DNA of 64,000 nt from VAXT01 sp963850415 (GCA_963850415.1 CAWKLE010000003.1:1054001-1118000), one strand, 5' to 3'. Counted from the stretch's first letter, positions 17,497 to 26,132 are shown. The notes: generated by a model not told the origin, from the sequence alone. Numbers and translations: made by a program.

Positions 17497-18290
17497 AGAC
17501 GTTTCTCGCGGCACTCGCAGTCGCGGGGGCGCTCGCCGCCGGCGCGGGCGCGGCGCCTCCGACCACGAAAACGCCGGGGGTCCTTACCGTCGGACTGGCG
17601 ATGCCCGCCGCCGGGTTTCAGGTCGGGGCCGTCCGCGGCCGTACCGTCGTCCTGGCGAAGGGGCTCGAGATCGACCTCGCGCGAATCCTGGCCAGGCGCC
17701 TCGGAATCCAGCGAGTTCGCTTCCTGAACGAACGCTTCTTCTCAACCCTCCTCACGCCTGGAGCAAAGGACTGGGATCTCGCTCTCGCCGAGATCTCGGT
17801 CACCCCGGCCCGGGCGGAGCGCGTCGACTTCTCGAGGCCCTATCTGACGGCGGACCAGGGCGTCTTGCTCCGAAGTGGCCTGACGACCAAGCCGGCGTCG
17901 ATCGCCGCACTGCGCACTCTCAAGCTGTGTGCCGAGCGAGCCACGACCGGTGCGCAGGTCCTCGTCAAGAGGATCAAGCCGACGAAGCGACCGCTGCTGC
18001 TCAACGACCCGTCCGATCTCTCGTACGCGCTGTTCACGAAGCGGTGTGATGCGATCGTCGCCGACGCGCCGGCGCTCGCGGTTCTGCGCCGGCAGGCGCC
18101 GGATCGATACGGCGCGCTCGTCGGGCGCATCGTCACGCGGGAGAAGTACGCGATCGCGTACGAGAAGGGCAGTCCCCTGCGTCCGCCGATCGATGCCCTG
18201 TTTCGTCAGCTGCGGGCCGACGGCACCCTCGCGCAGCTGCGGCGCCGGTGGCTGGGGACGGACACGGCCACGCTACCCGCGCTGCGCTGA
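17493..18290 (+). CDS. Periplasmic amino-acid-type solute-binding protein (SBP_bac_3)
   Basis: 265 residues with a signal peptide (LAALAVAGALAAGAGA). Family 3 features are GLEIDLARILARRLGI, WDLALAEISVTPARAERVDFSRPYL and a C-terminal LRADGTLAQLRRRWLG. It has no lipobox Cys, and no ABC permease or ATPase gene follows, so it may act with a distant transporter or have a sensing role. ATG 17493 overlaps the transpeptidase stop (ATGA), making a two-gene operon. Confidence 0.87.
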   Translation: MKTFLAALAVAGALAAGAGAAPPTTKTPGVLTVGLAMPAAGFQVGAVRGRTVVLAKGLEIDLARILARRLGIQRVRFLNERFFSTLLTPGAKDWDLALAEISVTPARAERVDFSRPYLTADQGVLLRSGLTTKPASIAALRTLKLCAERATTGAQVLVKRIKPTKRPLLLNDPSDLSYALFTKRCDAIVADAPALAVLRRQAPDRYGALVGRIVTREKYAIAYEKGSPLRPPIDALFRQLRADGTLAQLRRRWLGTDTATLPALR

Positions 18291-18303
18291 AGCGTTCGGT
18301 TCT

Positions 18304-18816
18304 CTACGCGGCGCGGAGGGCGCCGCCCAGGGCGAGGCCGACGATCGTCCACAGCGCGACGTACGGGAGCGCGTAGGCGACGGCCCCGAGCAGGATTCGC
18401 CGTTTGCCGATCGGCTCGCCGCCGATGAACCTGGCGAGTGCGGCGATCAGGATCGGGTTCGCCACCGCCGCGGCGAAGGCGTACCAGCGGTCCGAGCCGT
18501 TCTGGATCCACGCCACCGGGTGGCTCATCAGCCGGCTGGCCCGCATCGCCTCGAGCCTCGTCTCGATCCGCTTGCCGTGCCCTGAGAACCAGTCGTCCCA
18601 ACGCCGGTCGACCCACGTGCAGCAGGCGATCACGAGCAGGATGACGACGACCGTCGCGACGGCGTAGACGAGCGCCGGCCTGAACGAGGCGGCGAGCAGC
18701 GCGATCGGCGCGCCGAGAAAGACGCCGTCGAAGAACGCGAACGCGCCGACGACCGTGCCGATCACGGAGGTGCGGGCCGCGCCTCCGACCCGTTCCGCCG
18801 AGCTGCGCGAGTCCAT
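18304..18816 (-). CDS. Uncharacterised four-helix membrane protein
   Basis: A 170-residue protein with hydrophobic stretches near residues 18-42, 48-68, 100-125 and 140-165. A cytosolic-looking loop (DRRWDDWFSGHGKRIETRLEA) separates helices 2 and 3. I do not recognise a family. ATG 18816 is preceded by GATAAG five bases upstream. It lies convergent to the solute-binding protein and divergent from the MOSC gene. Confidence 0.65.
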   Translation of the reverse strand: MDSRSSAERVGGAARTSVIGTVVGAFAFFDGVFLGAPIALLAASFRPALVYAVATVVVILLVIACCTWVDRRWDDWFSGHGKRIETRLEAMRASRLMSHPVAWIQNGSDRWYAFAAAVANPILIAALARFIGGEPIGKRRILLGAVAYALPYVALWTIVGLALGGALRAA

Positions 18817-18876
18817 GCCCGCTTATCGGCAGCACACGCCCGCGAGTGGAGTCCCGGGGCCCGGTCTCCTCTCGCC

Positions 18877-18882
18877 TAGGAT
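18877..18882 (+). promoter_or_regulatory. Leaderless -10 box (TAGGAT) of the MOSC gene
   Basis: TAGGAT six bases before ATG 18889; no ribosome site. Confidence 0.5.
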
Positions 18883-18888
18883 CGGAGC

Positions 18889-19674
18889 ATGTCCGCGTTC
18901 GAGACCGAGCTTCGTGCGTGTCTCGCCGAGGTTCTGGGCGAGGAGCCGCCCGTTCCGGACACCGAGGCGCTGCTCTTCTTCAAGCAGTGGCTCGCCGAGC
19001 GGAATCTCGGGCTCGTTCCCATCGCGGAGCCGGCCACCTTCGAGTGGCCCGGCCACTGGCTCGCGCGCGTGCGAACGACCGAAGGGGAGCATGCCGTGCT
19101 CATGTTCGGCGCCCCGTCGGGCGCGCTCTTCGATCCCGCCGACGCCGTATCCGACGGAGGAACGATCGAAGCGGGGTGGCTGGTCGCGCCGCTCGATCTG
19201 CGACGTGGAGACCGACAGCCCGACGCAGAGCGTCCCGGCTCGGTCGCGGGGCTGCTCGTCGCTCCGGAGGCCGAGGCGCCGCTCGTCGCCGTCGAGTCGG
19301 TCGCCGCGATCGCGGGCCGGGGGCTCGAAGGCGACCGCTACGCCGTCGGCCGGGGGACGTTCAGCGGGCCGGGGCGGGGCTACCAGCTGACGCTCGTCGA
19401 AGCCGAGACCCTGGACGAGCTGAACGTCTCGTGGGAGCGCGCGCGGCGAAACGTCGTCACCCGCGGCGTCGCGCTCAACCCGCTGGTCGGCCGGCGTTTC
19501 CGGATCGGCGAGGTCGAGTGCGTCGGACGCCGCCTGTGCGAGCCGTGCGCGCACCTGGAGAAGGTCTCCGGGACAGGGCTCCTCCGCCCGCTCGTCCACC
19601 GCGGCGGCCTGCGTGCGGACATTCTCGTCGGCGGCACGATCCAACTCGGCGACGAGCTCGCTCCCCTCGACTGA
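18889..19674 (+). CDS. MOSC domain-containing protein
   Basis: 261 residues. An N-terminal region of about 110 residues (SAFETELRACLAEVLGEEPP) of no clear family is followed by a MOSC domain (about 125-258) with GRGLEGDRYAVGRGTFSGPG, LTLVEAETLDEL, ARRNVVTRGVALNPLVGRRF and the Cys-bearing CEPCAHLEKVSG. MOSC proteins move molybdenum cofactor-linked sulfur or act in detoxifying reductions. Leaderless ATG start. Confidence 0.88.
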   Translation: MSAFETELRACLAEVLGEEPPVPDTEALLFFKQWLAERNLGLVPIAEPATFEWPGHWLARVRTTEGEHAVLMFGAPSGALFDPADAVSDGGTIEAGWLVAPLDLRRGDRQPDAERPGSVAGLLVAPEAEAPLVAVESVAAIAGRGLEGDRYAVGRGTFSGPGRGYQLTLVEAETLDELNVSWERARRNVVTRGVALNPLVGRRFRIGEVECVGRRLCEPCAHLEKVSGTGLLRPLVHRGGLRADILVGGTIQLGDELAPLD

Positions 19675-19746
19675 TAGCACCCTGTTGACGCAGGAGCGCT
19701 CCCGGGCGGAGAATCGATCTATCCCCACTACGAGGAGGCCGACCGA

Positions 19747-20349
19747 ATGTCCTGGAGTATCAAAGGCGCCTACGTCGAGACGTGCTCGTGCGATCTCATT
19801 TGCCCGTGCAACGCGTCCTTCGACCACGGCGCCGTCTACGACTTTTGTCGCGTCACGCTCGTCTTCGACATCCGCGAGGGTGAGATCGACGGCACGGACG
19901 TCGCCGGCCTCAAGGTCGCAGCGATCGCGGACACGCCCAAGGTCATGACCGAGGGGAACTGGCGTCTCGGCCTGTTCGTCGACGAACGCGCGACGGACGA
20001 GCAGATGGGCAAGCTCGTCGACGTCTTCAGCGGGCAGCTCGGCGGTCCGATGGCGGGCCTCGTTCCGCTCGTCGGCGAGATCCTCGGTGTCCAGCGGGCT
20101 CCGATCGAGGTCGAGCACGACGGCGTGCGGCACAGCGTTCGCGTCGGCGACGCGATCGACTTCGAGATCGAGGACATCGTCCCCTTCGGCATCGAGACGG
20201 GCGAGCCGGTCCGGCTCAGCGGCATGTTCCATCCGGCCGGGTCCGAGCTGACGGTCGCCGAGGCGACCCGCTCCCGGATCAACGCGTTCGGGATCGAGTA
20301 CGAGGGCAAGACCGGGCTCTCGTCGTCCGAGTTCTCCTGGGCCGCCTGA
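19747..20349 (+). CDS. DUF1326 domain-containing protein
   Basis: A 200-residue soluble protein. The N-terminal GAYVETCSCDLICPCNASF contains four closely spaced Cys, typical of DUF1326 and probably metal-binding. HSVRVGDAIDFEIEDIVPFG and the tail GKTGLSSSEFSWAA are also characteristic. A GAGGAGG-type ribosome site precedes ATG 19747. The DUF2182 membrane protein starts four bases after the stop; these two families are commonly adjacent, so a joint metal-handling or periplasmic role is likely but unproven. Confidence 0.9.
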   Translation: MSWSIKGAYVETCSCDLICPCNASFDHGAVYDFCRVTLVFDIREGEIDGTDVAGLKVAAIADTPKVMTEGNWRLGLFVDERATDEQMGKLVDVFSGQLGGPMAGLVPLVGEILGVQRAPIEVEHDGVRHSVRVGDAIDFEIEDIVPFGIETGEPVRLSGMFHPAGSELTVAEATRSRINAFGIEYEGKTGLSSSEFSWAA

Positions 20350-20353
20350 GCAC

Positions 20354-21169
20354 GTGACCTGGACGGCGCAAGAGCCCCTGCGCGGGGAGAGCCTCGCGCC
20401 CGCCTTCGCGGCTGTACGCGTGCGGGTCGGGCTCGTGGCGTTGCTCTTCGCGCTGGCCGCGGTCGGCTGGTGGTGGACGGCCGGCCGGATGCAGGGCATG
20501 GACGACGGGCCCTGGACGGGCCTCGGCGCGCTCGGCTGGTTCGTCGGCGTCTGGGTCGTGATGATGGCCGCGATGATGTTCCCGTCGGTTTCGCCGACGG
20601 TCGCGCTCTACTCGCGGATGACGCGCGAGCGGTCCCTCCTGTCTCCGCTGCTGTTCACGGCCGGCTACCTCGCGACCTGGACCGCTGCCGGTGTGTGCGC
20701 GTTCCTGCTCGCGCTGGCGGGAAGCCGGATCGCGGGCGACCCGCTCTCCTGGGATCGCGCGGGACGATGGATCGCCGGGACGACGCTCCTCGTCGCAGCG
20801 GTCTACGAGCTGACGCCGCTCAAGGACGTGTGCCTCGGCAAGTGCCGCAGCCCGCTCGGCTTCCTGCTCGGCTCCTGGCGCGACGGCCGGTCCGGCGCGC
20901 TGCGGATGGGGATGAAGAACGGCGCCTGGTGCGTCGGCTGCTGCTGGGCGCTGATGGCGTCGCTGTTCGCGCTCGGGATCATGAGTCTCGTATGGATGGC
21001 GTTCGTCGCCGGCCTGATCGCCGTCGAGAAGGTCTTTCCCTGGCGGCGCATGGCGACGTACACGACCGCGGCGCTTCTGCTCGCGCTCGGCCTCCTGCTG
21101 CTGATCGCGCCCGAGGCGATTCCGGGGCTGACGATTCCCGGCGGCATGATGTCGCCGGCGATGGGCTAG
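20354..21169 (+). CDS. DUF2182 predicted metal-binding integral membrane protein
   Basis: 271 residues, about seven helices. Diagnostic segments are GWFVGVWVVMMAAMMFPSV (Met-rich helix), ELTPLKDVCLGKCRSPLGFL and MGMKNGAWCVGCCWALMASLFALG, rich in Met and Cys as expected for a copper-type site. GTG 20354, immediately after the DUF1326 stop. The pairing suggests assembly or sensing of a metal centre; the family is uncharacterised as far as I know. Confidence 0.9.
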   Translation: MTWTAQEPLRGESLAPAFAAVRVRVGLVALLFALAAVGWWWTAGRMQGMDDGPWTGLGALGWFVGVWVVMMAAMMFPSVSPTVALYSRMTRERSLLSPLLFTAGYLATWTAAGVCAFLLALAGSRIAGDPLSWDRAGRWIAGTTLLVAAVYELTPLKDVCLGKCRSPLGFLLGSWRDGRSGALRMGMKNGAWCVGCCWALMASLFALGIMSLVWMAFVAGLIAVEKVFPWRRMATYTTAALLLALGLLLLIAPEAIPGLTIPGGMMSPAMG

Positions 21170-21277
21170 GCCCTGCACACGCTCTCAACGACTCGGTAAT
21201 TGCAGGCAAACGCTTCCGTCGCGACCCCGATTCGCGCTGGAACGCCGCAACGGAGAATCGCATCGAGGAGGTCTGCG

Positions 21278-21751
21278 ATGACGGCAATCAAAGATGCGGC
21301 ATCCGATTTTCTGAGCCACAAGCGAGTGGCGGTGACCGGCGTCTCGCGTTCGAAGGGCCACGGGAGCAACGCCGTGTACAAACGCCTGCGGGAGCGCGGC
21401 TACGAGGTCTTCGCGGTCAATCCAAACGCCGAGGAGGTCGAGGGCGACCGCGCCTACCACGACCTGCGCGCGATTCCCGGCGAGGTCGAGGCGGTCGTGA
21501 TCGGCACACGGCCCGAGCTCGCCGAGGAGACGATGCGCGAATGCGCGGAGCTCGGGATCGGGCACGTCTGGATGCACCGTGGTCCAGGAGCCGGCAGCGT
21601 CTCCGAGCGCGCGACGGCGTACGGTCGCGAGCACGGGATCTCCGTGATCGACGGCGGCTGCCCGTGCATGTTCGGCCCAACGTCCGATGCGGGCCACAAG
21701 GCAATGCGCTTCGTCTTCACGCTGACGGGCAACGTTCCGAGACGGGTCTGA
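21278..21751 (+). CDS. CoA-binding domain protein (YccU-like)
   Basis: A 157-residue Rossmann-fold CoA_binding_2 protein. RVAVTGVSRSKGHGSNAVYKRL is the nucleotide loop, EVFAVNPNAEEVEG follows, and GIGHVWMHRGPGAGSVSE plus GGCPCMFGP close the fold. The ATG 21278 start has GAGGAGG seven bases upstream; longer in-frame starts lack this. Role unknown; relatives bind CoA without known catalysis. Followed after 18 bases by a DUF4177 gene. Confidence 0.88.
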   Translation: MTAIKDAASDFLSHKRVAVTGVSRSKGHGSNAVYKRLRERGYEVFAVNPNAEEVEGDRAYHDLRAIPGEVEAVVIGTRPELAEETMRECAELGIGHVWMHRGPGAGSVSERATAYGREHGISVIDGGCPCMFGPTSDAGHKAMRFVFTLTGNVPRRV

Positions 21752-21769
21752 GTCGCAAGGAGGTTCGAC

Positions 21770-21979
21770 ATGAAGCAGTACGAGTACAAGGTCATCGACA
21801 CGGGCAAGCACATCGAGGAGCAGCTCAACGCTCTGGGCGCTCAGGGCTGGGAGGTCGTCGGCGTCACGACGAAGAAGCAGCTGCTGATCGCGCCGCCCCA
21901 GGCGATCATCCTGATGCGTGAGCTTCAGCCGGCCGGCGAGCGCCGTGCGGCCGCCGTGCTGTCGCACGTCCGGGCCTAA
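21770..21979 (+). CDS. DUF4177 small protein
   Basis: 69 residues, beginning MKQYEYKVIDTGKHIEEQLN with LGAQGWEVVGVT in the middle, the DUF4177 hallmark. AAGGAGG lies before ATG 21770. Probably cotranscribed with the CoA-binding protein. Function unknown. Confidence 0.85.
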   Translation: MKQYEYKVIDTGKHIEEQLNALGAQGWEVVGVTTKKQLLIAPPQAIILMRELQPAGERRAAAVLSHVRA

Positions 21980-21991
21980 CTGCGCACAACA

Positions 21992-22009
21992 TTTCGGCGG
22001 TGACCGAAA
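21992..22009. promoter_or_regulatory. Inverted repeat, likely ArsR-type operator
   Basis: TTTCGG, six bases, CCGAAA. The element lies 24-41 bases upstream of the leaderless start of the ArsR-like gene, overlapping its expected -35 region. A -10 box TAGGCT follows at 22021-22026. Autoregulation by the adjacent repressor is the simplest reading. Confidence 0.5.
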
Positions 22010-22032
22010 CGTTTGAGCGATAGGCTGCGTTC

Positions 22033-22719
22033 GTGCGGGGTGACGCCGACATCGCTGCAGCTGCTGCCCTACTGGCCGAGCCCACGCGTGCCACGCTCGT
22101 CACGTCCGTGATCGCGGACGGAGAGCTCCCCGTGACCGATCTTGCTGCACGCGCGCACGTCGCCCCGTCGACCGCCAGCGAGCACCTGGCCCGGCTCGTC
22201 GCAGGCGGCTTTCTGAGCTGCGAGCAGCACGGTCGACACCGCTACTACCGGCTCGCCGATCCGGCCGTCGCGGCCGCGGTCGAGGCGCTCGCGGTCGTGG
22301 CGCCGCAGCCTCCGGTTCGGTCTCTCCGCGAGGCGACCCGCAGTCAACTTCTGCGCACCGCACGCACCTGTTACGACCACCTGGCCGGCCGGATCGGCGT
22401 CGCGCTCGCGGAGGCCCTGGAGCGCGACGGCACTCTCATCCGCAGCAACGGCGGCTACGTGCTCGGTTCGAACAGCGGTGCGCGTCTCGAAGAGCTCGGC
22501 ATCGACGTGGCAGTCCTCGAGCAACTGCGCCGTCCGGTCGTCCGCGGCTGCCTGGACTGGAGCGAGCGGGAGCTCCACGTCGCCGGCGCGCTCGGAGCTG
22601 CGCTCGCGGACCGGTTCTTCGAGCTCGGCTGGGTCAGGCGCCGCGAGGGCAATCGCTCGGTCGAGGTGACCCCCTCGGGACGTGCGGGCTTCGCGAGCCT
22701 CGGCATCGATCACGCCTGA
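22033..22719 (+). CDS. ArsR-family winged-helix regulator with C-terminal extension
   Basis: 228 residues. The winged helix is near residues 5-80 (AAALLAEPTRATLVTSVI, VAPSTASEHLARLVAGGFLS, GRHRYYRLADPAVA). A C-terminal part of about 140 residues with conserved-looking RSQLLRTARTCYDHLAGRIG, RGCLDWSERELHVAGALG and VEVTPSGRAGF occurs in a known actinobacterial ArsR subgroup. No metal-binding Cys pair is seen in the HTH. GTG 22033, leaderless (TAGGCT six bases upstream), with an operator-like inverted repeat just upstream. Confidence 0.85.
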   Translation: MRGDADIAAAAALLAEPTRATLVTSVIADGELPVTDLAARAHVAPSTASEHLARLVAGGFLSCEQHGRHRYYRLADPAVAAAVEALAVVAPQPPVRSLREATRSQLLRTARTCYDHLAGRIGVALAEALERDGTLIRSNGGYVLGSNSGARLEELGIDVAVLEQLRRPVVRGCLDWSERELHVAGALGAALADRFFELGWVRRREGNRSVEVTPSGRAGFASLGIDHA

Positions 22720-22777
22720 CCGGTACGGCCGGCAGCAACTGTCTGCGCGTCCTGAACCACGCGCGATCGGAGAAAAC

Positions 22778-22807
22778 GAGAAAGCCCCGCCTGAGCGGGG
22801 CTTTCTC
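22778..22807. terminator. Bidirectional terminator
   Basis: Perfect 13-base stem (GAGAAAGCCCCGC / GCGGGGCTTTCTC) with a CTGA loop, between the convergent ArsR and cupin genes. The stem has A-rich and T-rich outer ends, suiting both directions. Confidence 0.85.
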
Positions 22808-22818
22808 AACTGTTACGC

Positions 22819-23496
22819 CTACTTCGCGAGCTCGGCGAAGCGCGGGTCTTCGCGAATCGAGTCGAGATCCTCGTCGGTCGCGATCAGCTCCTTGATGCGG
22901 TCGTTGATCTCGATCGACCGCTCGAGGTGCCCGATCGCCTCGTCCGCGTGTCCCGACCGTGCCGCGAAGCACCCGGCGTTGAAGTGCGCGATGGGATTGT
23001 CCGGCTGCTTCTCGACGACGACGAGCATCTTCGCCAGCGCCTCTTCGTAGTCGCCCGCGCTGTACGCGGCGAATGCCTCGGAGGCTTCCTCCGGAGAGAG
23101 CTCGTATGCCTTGCCCCGGGTTGCTCCGACGACCAGGATCGTCGTGTCGTCCTCGGTCGCGGTCGCCTTTCGCTTCGCGGTCGGCTGCACGTTGACGAGG
23201 GCTCCCGTCGGCGCCTCGACGGCCTCGCCGTCGATCTCGAACGTCGCAGCGCCCTTCAGGACGATGTAGAGCTCCTCCTGGCCGGCCTCCCCGAGCAGCG
23301 TCTCGTCGTGCTCGTTGATGACGGTGACACCGCTGGGGGCGCTGAACGCCTGCACGCCGAACGCGGCGATGTCGAGGTTGTCACGGACGTCGAAGCGCTT
23401 CCTCCCGTCGTCCGTTGCTCCGGGGGCGAGTCGTGCCGCGGGCTCGAGCTCGTCGAGCTTGGCGAAGACGTACCCGTTCTCGACTGCAGTTGGCAT
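22819..23496 (-). CDS. Cupin domain protein with C-terminal TPR
   Basis: 225 residues. The N-terminal cupin (about 25-120) contains EELYIVLKGAATFEIDGE and a loop where the usual metal His residues are poorly conserved. The C-terminus has a tetratricopeptide unit (EEALAKMLVVVEKQPDNPIAHFNAGCFAA). Such proteins often sense or bind small ligands. ATG 23496 follows AGGAGG. The upstream region holds a -35 TTGACA (23567-23572) and a -10 TAGTCT (23545-23550) on the minus strand, inside a long inverted repeat. Confidence 0.82.
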   Translation of the reverse strand: MPTAVENGYVFAKLDELEPAARLAPGATDDGRKRFDVRDNLDIAAFGVQAFSAPSGVTVINEHDETLLGEAGQEELYIVLKGAATFEIDGEAVEAPTGALVNVQPTAKRKATATEDDTTILVVGATRGKAYELSPEEASEAFAAYSAGDYEEALAKMLVVVEKQPDNPIAHFNAGCFAARSGHADEAIGHLERSIEINDRIKELIATDEDLDSIREDPRFAELAK

Positions 23497-23519
23497 CGAA
23501 TCCTCCTATGTGGATATTC

Positions 23520-23572
23520 TTGATATCGAACTACTTGGGGTCGAAGACTACCGGCGGATAGTTCGATGTCAA
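23520..23572. promoter_or_regulatory. Long inverted repeat spanning the cupin promoter
   Basis: Left arm TTGATATCGAACTA (23520-23533) and right arm TAGTTCGATGTCAA (23559-23572) are complementary with one mismatch across 25 bases. The right arm contains the cupin gene's -35 and the centre its -10, so a bound regulator would cover this promoter. The leaderless ABC-exporter promoter lies 39 bases further downstream. Confidence 0.55.
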
Positions 23573-23610
23573 GACATGAGCGGTGGCGCGGCGGACTCGC
23601 TTCCGCCGCG

Positions 23611-23616
23611 TAACCT
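23611..23616 (+). promoter_or_regulatory. Leaderless -10 box (TAACCT) of the ABC exporter
   Basis: TAACCT six bases before ATG 23623. Confidence 0.45.
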
Positions 23617-23622
23617 GAGCCG

Positions 23623-25458
23623 ATGGGCATGTTCTTCCACAACGCCGACGAGGTGCCCGAGCGGCCGGCCGATCCGGCCAAGCGCCGTTCGAACCTCCGC
23701 CGCATCAGGCACCTGTTCGCCTCGTACAAACTGCGCCTCGGCGGCCTGCTGGCGCTGATCGTCTTCTCGGCGGCGCTCGGAGTCGTGCCGGCGTTCCTGC
23801 TCAAGCGCGTGCTCGAGGCGATCGGGGCGAACGACACACGCTCGCTCTCGCTGAACTCCGCCGCGATCATCGCGATCGCGATCGCCGTCGGGGTGCTCGG
23901 CGTGATCCAGACGCTGCTTTCGAACCAGGTCGGCCAGCGCGTGATGCACGACCTCCGCACGGCCGTCTTCCGCCACCTGCAGCGGCTTTCGCTCGCGTTC
24001 TTCACGCGGACGCGCACGGGCGAGGTGCAGTCGCGCATCTCGAACGACATCGGCGGCGTCCAGAACGTCGTGACGAACACCGCCACGTCGATCGCGTCCA
24101 GCGCCACGACGGTCGTCGCGACGATGGTCGGCATGCTCCTGCTGAGCTGGCAGCTCGCCCTGTTTGCCTTCGCGTTGATCCCGCTCTTCGCGCTTCTGAC
24201 CCGGCGCGTCGGCAACGAGCGCCGCCGGATCGCGAAGAACACGCAGGAGTCGCTCGCCGACATCTCCAGCCTCGTCCAGGAATCGCTCTCGGTCTCCGGG
24301 ATCCTGCTCGGCAAGACGATGGGGCGTGGGGACGAGCTCGCGGACCGGTTCGAGGACGAGTCGCGCCACCTCGCCGACCTCGAGGTGCGTCAGCGCATGG
24401 CCGGCCGCTGGGTCATGGCCTCGATCCAGACGAGCTTCGCGATCATGCCGGCGGCCGTCTACTGGTTCGGCGGTCTCCTCCTGGCGAGCGGCTCGAACGC
24501 GGTGTCGATTCCGCTGCTGGTCGCGTTCACGACCCTCCAGACCCGGCTCTTCTTCCCGATTGGGTCGCTGCTCGGAGTCAGCCTGGACGTGCAGACCTCG
24601 CTCGCGCTCTTCGACCGGATCTTCGAGTACCTCGACCAGCCCGTCGACATCGACGAGAAGCCGGATGCGATTCTCGAGGGCCGGCCGGGTGATGTCGTCT
24701 ACGACCACGTCTGGTTCGGCTACGGGGACGAGTGGACGCTGCGGGATGTCTCGTTCACAGTTCCCGCCGGCACGACGACCGCGATCGTCGGAGAGACCGG
24801 CTCCGGCAAGACGACGCTCGGCTACCTCACCTCGCGCCTGTACGACGTCGGCCGCGGGCGATTGACGATCGGCGGGATCGACGTCCGCGACCTGGGCTTC
24901 CAGGCGCTCAGCAAGCTCGTCGGCGTCGTCTCGCAGGAGACGTACCTCTTCCACGACACCGTGCGCGAGAACCTGCGCTTCGCGAAGCCGGACGCCACCG
25001 ACGACGAGCTCGAGGCCGCTGCGCGGGCGGCGCGCATCCACGACCTCATCACCAGCCTGCCCGAGGGCTACGACACCGTCGTCGGCGAGCGCGGCTACCG
25101 CTTCTCCGGCGGAGAGAAGCAGCGGATCGCGATCGCGCGGACGATCCTCCGCAACCCGCCGATCCTCGTGCTCGACGAGGCGACGAGCTCGCTCGACACG
25201 GCGACGGAGCGGCTCGTGCAGGACGCGCTCGACCGGCTCTCCGCAGGGCGGACGACGATCGCGATCGCACACCGCCTGTCGACGATCCGCGACGCGGAGC
25301 AGATCATCGTTCTCGACCAGGGCCGTGTCGTCGAGTCCGGAACCCACGAGCAGCTCGTCGTCGCCGGCGGCCGGTACGCCACGCTGGTCAGTCGCGACGC
25401 GCAGATCGCGACCTCGCCGCCGGAGGCCGAGGCTCCGGCGCTCGCTCCGGCGAGCTGA
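23623..25458 (+). CDS. ABC exporter, fused permease and ATPase (half-transporter)
   Basis: 611 residues. An N-terminal six-helix ABC_membrane domain (about 40-340) with the coupling stretch EVQSRISNDIGGVQNVVTN is followed by an ATPase domain (about 355-595): Walker A GETGSGKTT (about 390), Q-loop VSQETYLFHDTVREN, signature FSGGEKQRIAIAR (about 493), Walker B ILVLDEATSSLD and H-loop IAIAHRLSTI. It should work as a homodimer in export of lipids, drugs or peptides. Leaderless ATG. No partner transporter gene nearby. Confidence 0.93.
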   Translation: MGMFFHNADEVPERPADPAKRRSNLRRIRHLFASYKLRLGGLLALIVFSAALGVVPAFLLKRVLEAIGANDTRSLSLNSAAIIAIAIAVGVLGVIQTLLSNQVGQRVMHDLRTAVFRHLQRLSLAFFTRTRTGEVQSRISNDIGGVQNVVTNTATSIASSATTVVATMVGMLLLSWQLALFAFALIPLFALLTRRVGNERRRIAKNTQESLADISSLVQESLSVSGILLGKTMGRGDELADRFEDESRHLADLEVRQRMAGRWVMASIQTSFAIMPAAVYWFGGLLLASGSNAVSIPLLVAFTTLQTRLFFPIGSLLGVSLDVQTSLALFDRIFEYLDQPVDIDEKPDAILEGRPGDVVYDHVWFGYGDEWTLRDVSFTVPAGTTTAIVGETGSGKTTLGYLTSRLYDVGRGRLTIGGIDVRDLGFQALSKLVGVVSQETYLFHDTVRENLRFAKPDATDDELEAAARAARIHDLITSLPEGYDTVVGERGYRFSGGEKQRIAIARTILRNPPILVLDEATSSLDTATERLVQDALDRLSAGRTTIAIAHRLSTIRDAEQIIVLDQGRVVESGTHEQLVVAGGRYATLVSRDAQIATSPPEAEAPALAPAS

Positions 25459-25466
25459 CTCCTCGC

Positions 25467-26132
25467 CTACTGAAAGAGCGTCAGCTCGGGCTCGCGCTCA
25501 CCGCGCAGCACTGCGAGGTCGACCTCGACGCAGCGGATCCCGCGCGACTCGGCGAGCGCGATCACCTGCGGCTTCAGCCTCTGCGCCGCGAGGATGCCGC
25601 GGCAGCCCGCCTTCGCCGGATCGTCCCGGATGAAGCCGAGGTAGCGCGTGAGCTGCTCGACCGCGTCGATCGTCGCGATCCGCTTGATCTCGACCGCGAC
25701 CCACTCGCCGCTCTCGTCCTTGCACATCAGGTCGACCGGCCCGACCTCGGTCGGCCACTCGCGCTTCACGAGCGTCAGCTCCTCGCCGAGCGCCGCCGGC
25801 GCGGCCGCGAGCTCGAGCTGGAGGTCGCGCTCGACGCCATCTTTCTGCAACGCCGCGGACTCGCCCATGTCGTGGGCGACGTCGCTCAGCACCTCGGCGA
25901 GCCGGATCTCGAGCACGTCTTCCGTCTTCGGCTTGCGCACGACGAGCACGTCGCCGAGCTCCTCGGTGAGCGCCGGCCCCGTCATCCAGTTCAGCGGCTT
26001 GTAGCCGCCCGCGTCGTCGTGCACGAGTACGGAACCGTCGGCCTTGAGGATCAGCAGCCGCACCGCCTCGGGCAGCACCGCCGTCAGACGGCCGGTGTAG
26101 CGGACTTCGCAGCGGGCTACGACGAGGCGCAC
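25467..26132 (-). CDS. nucS: Mismatch-specific endonuclease NucS/EndoMS
   Basis: 221 residues. The N-terminal domain (VRLVVARCEVRYTGRLTAVL, GGYKPLNWM) precedes the nuclease core with GPVDLMCKDESGEWVAVEIK, which carries the D and ExK catalytic residues, and the C-terminal ELTLFQ resembles a sliding-clamp-binding motif. NucS is the mismatch-repair enzyme of Actinobacteria and many Archaea that lack MutS/MutL. GTG 26132 is the start: homologues begin at this point, and TAGGGT lies seven bases upstream. Divergent from the ArsR gene. Confidence 0.93.
   Translation of the reverse strand: MRLVVARCEVRYTGRLTAVLPEAVRLLILKADGSVLVHDDAGGYKPLNWMTGPALTEELGDVLVVRKPKTEDVLEIRLAEVLSDVAHDMGESAALQKDGVERDLQLELAAAPAALGEELTLVKREWPTEVGPVDLMCKDESGEWVAVEIKRIATIDAVEQLTRYLGFIRDDPAKAGCRGILAAQRLKPQVIALAESRGIRCVEVDLAVLRGEREPELTLFQ

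Noticed and set aside
16417..18290. Solute-binding protein as part of a full ABC importer
   Set aside because: No permease or ATPase gene lies in the operon.
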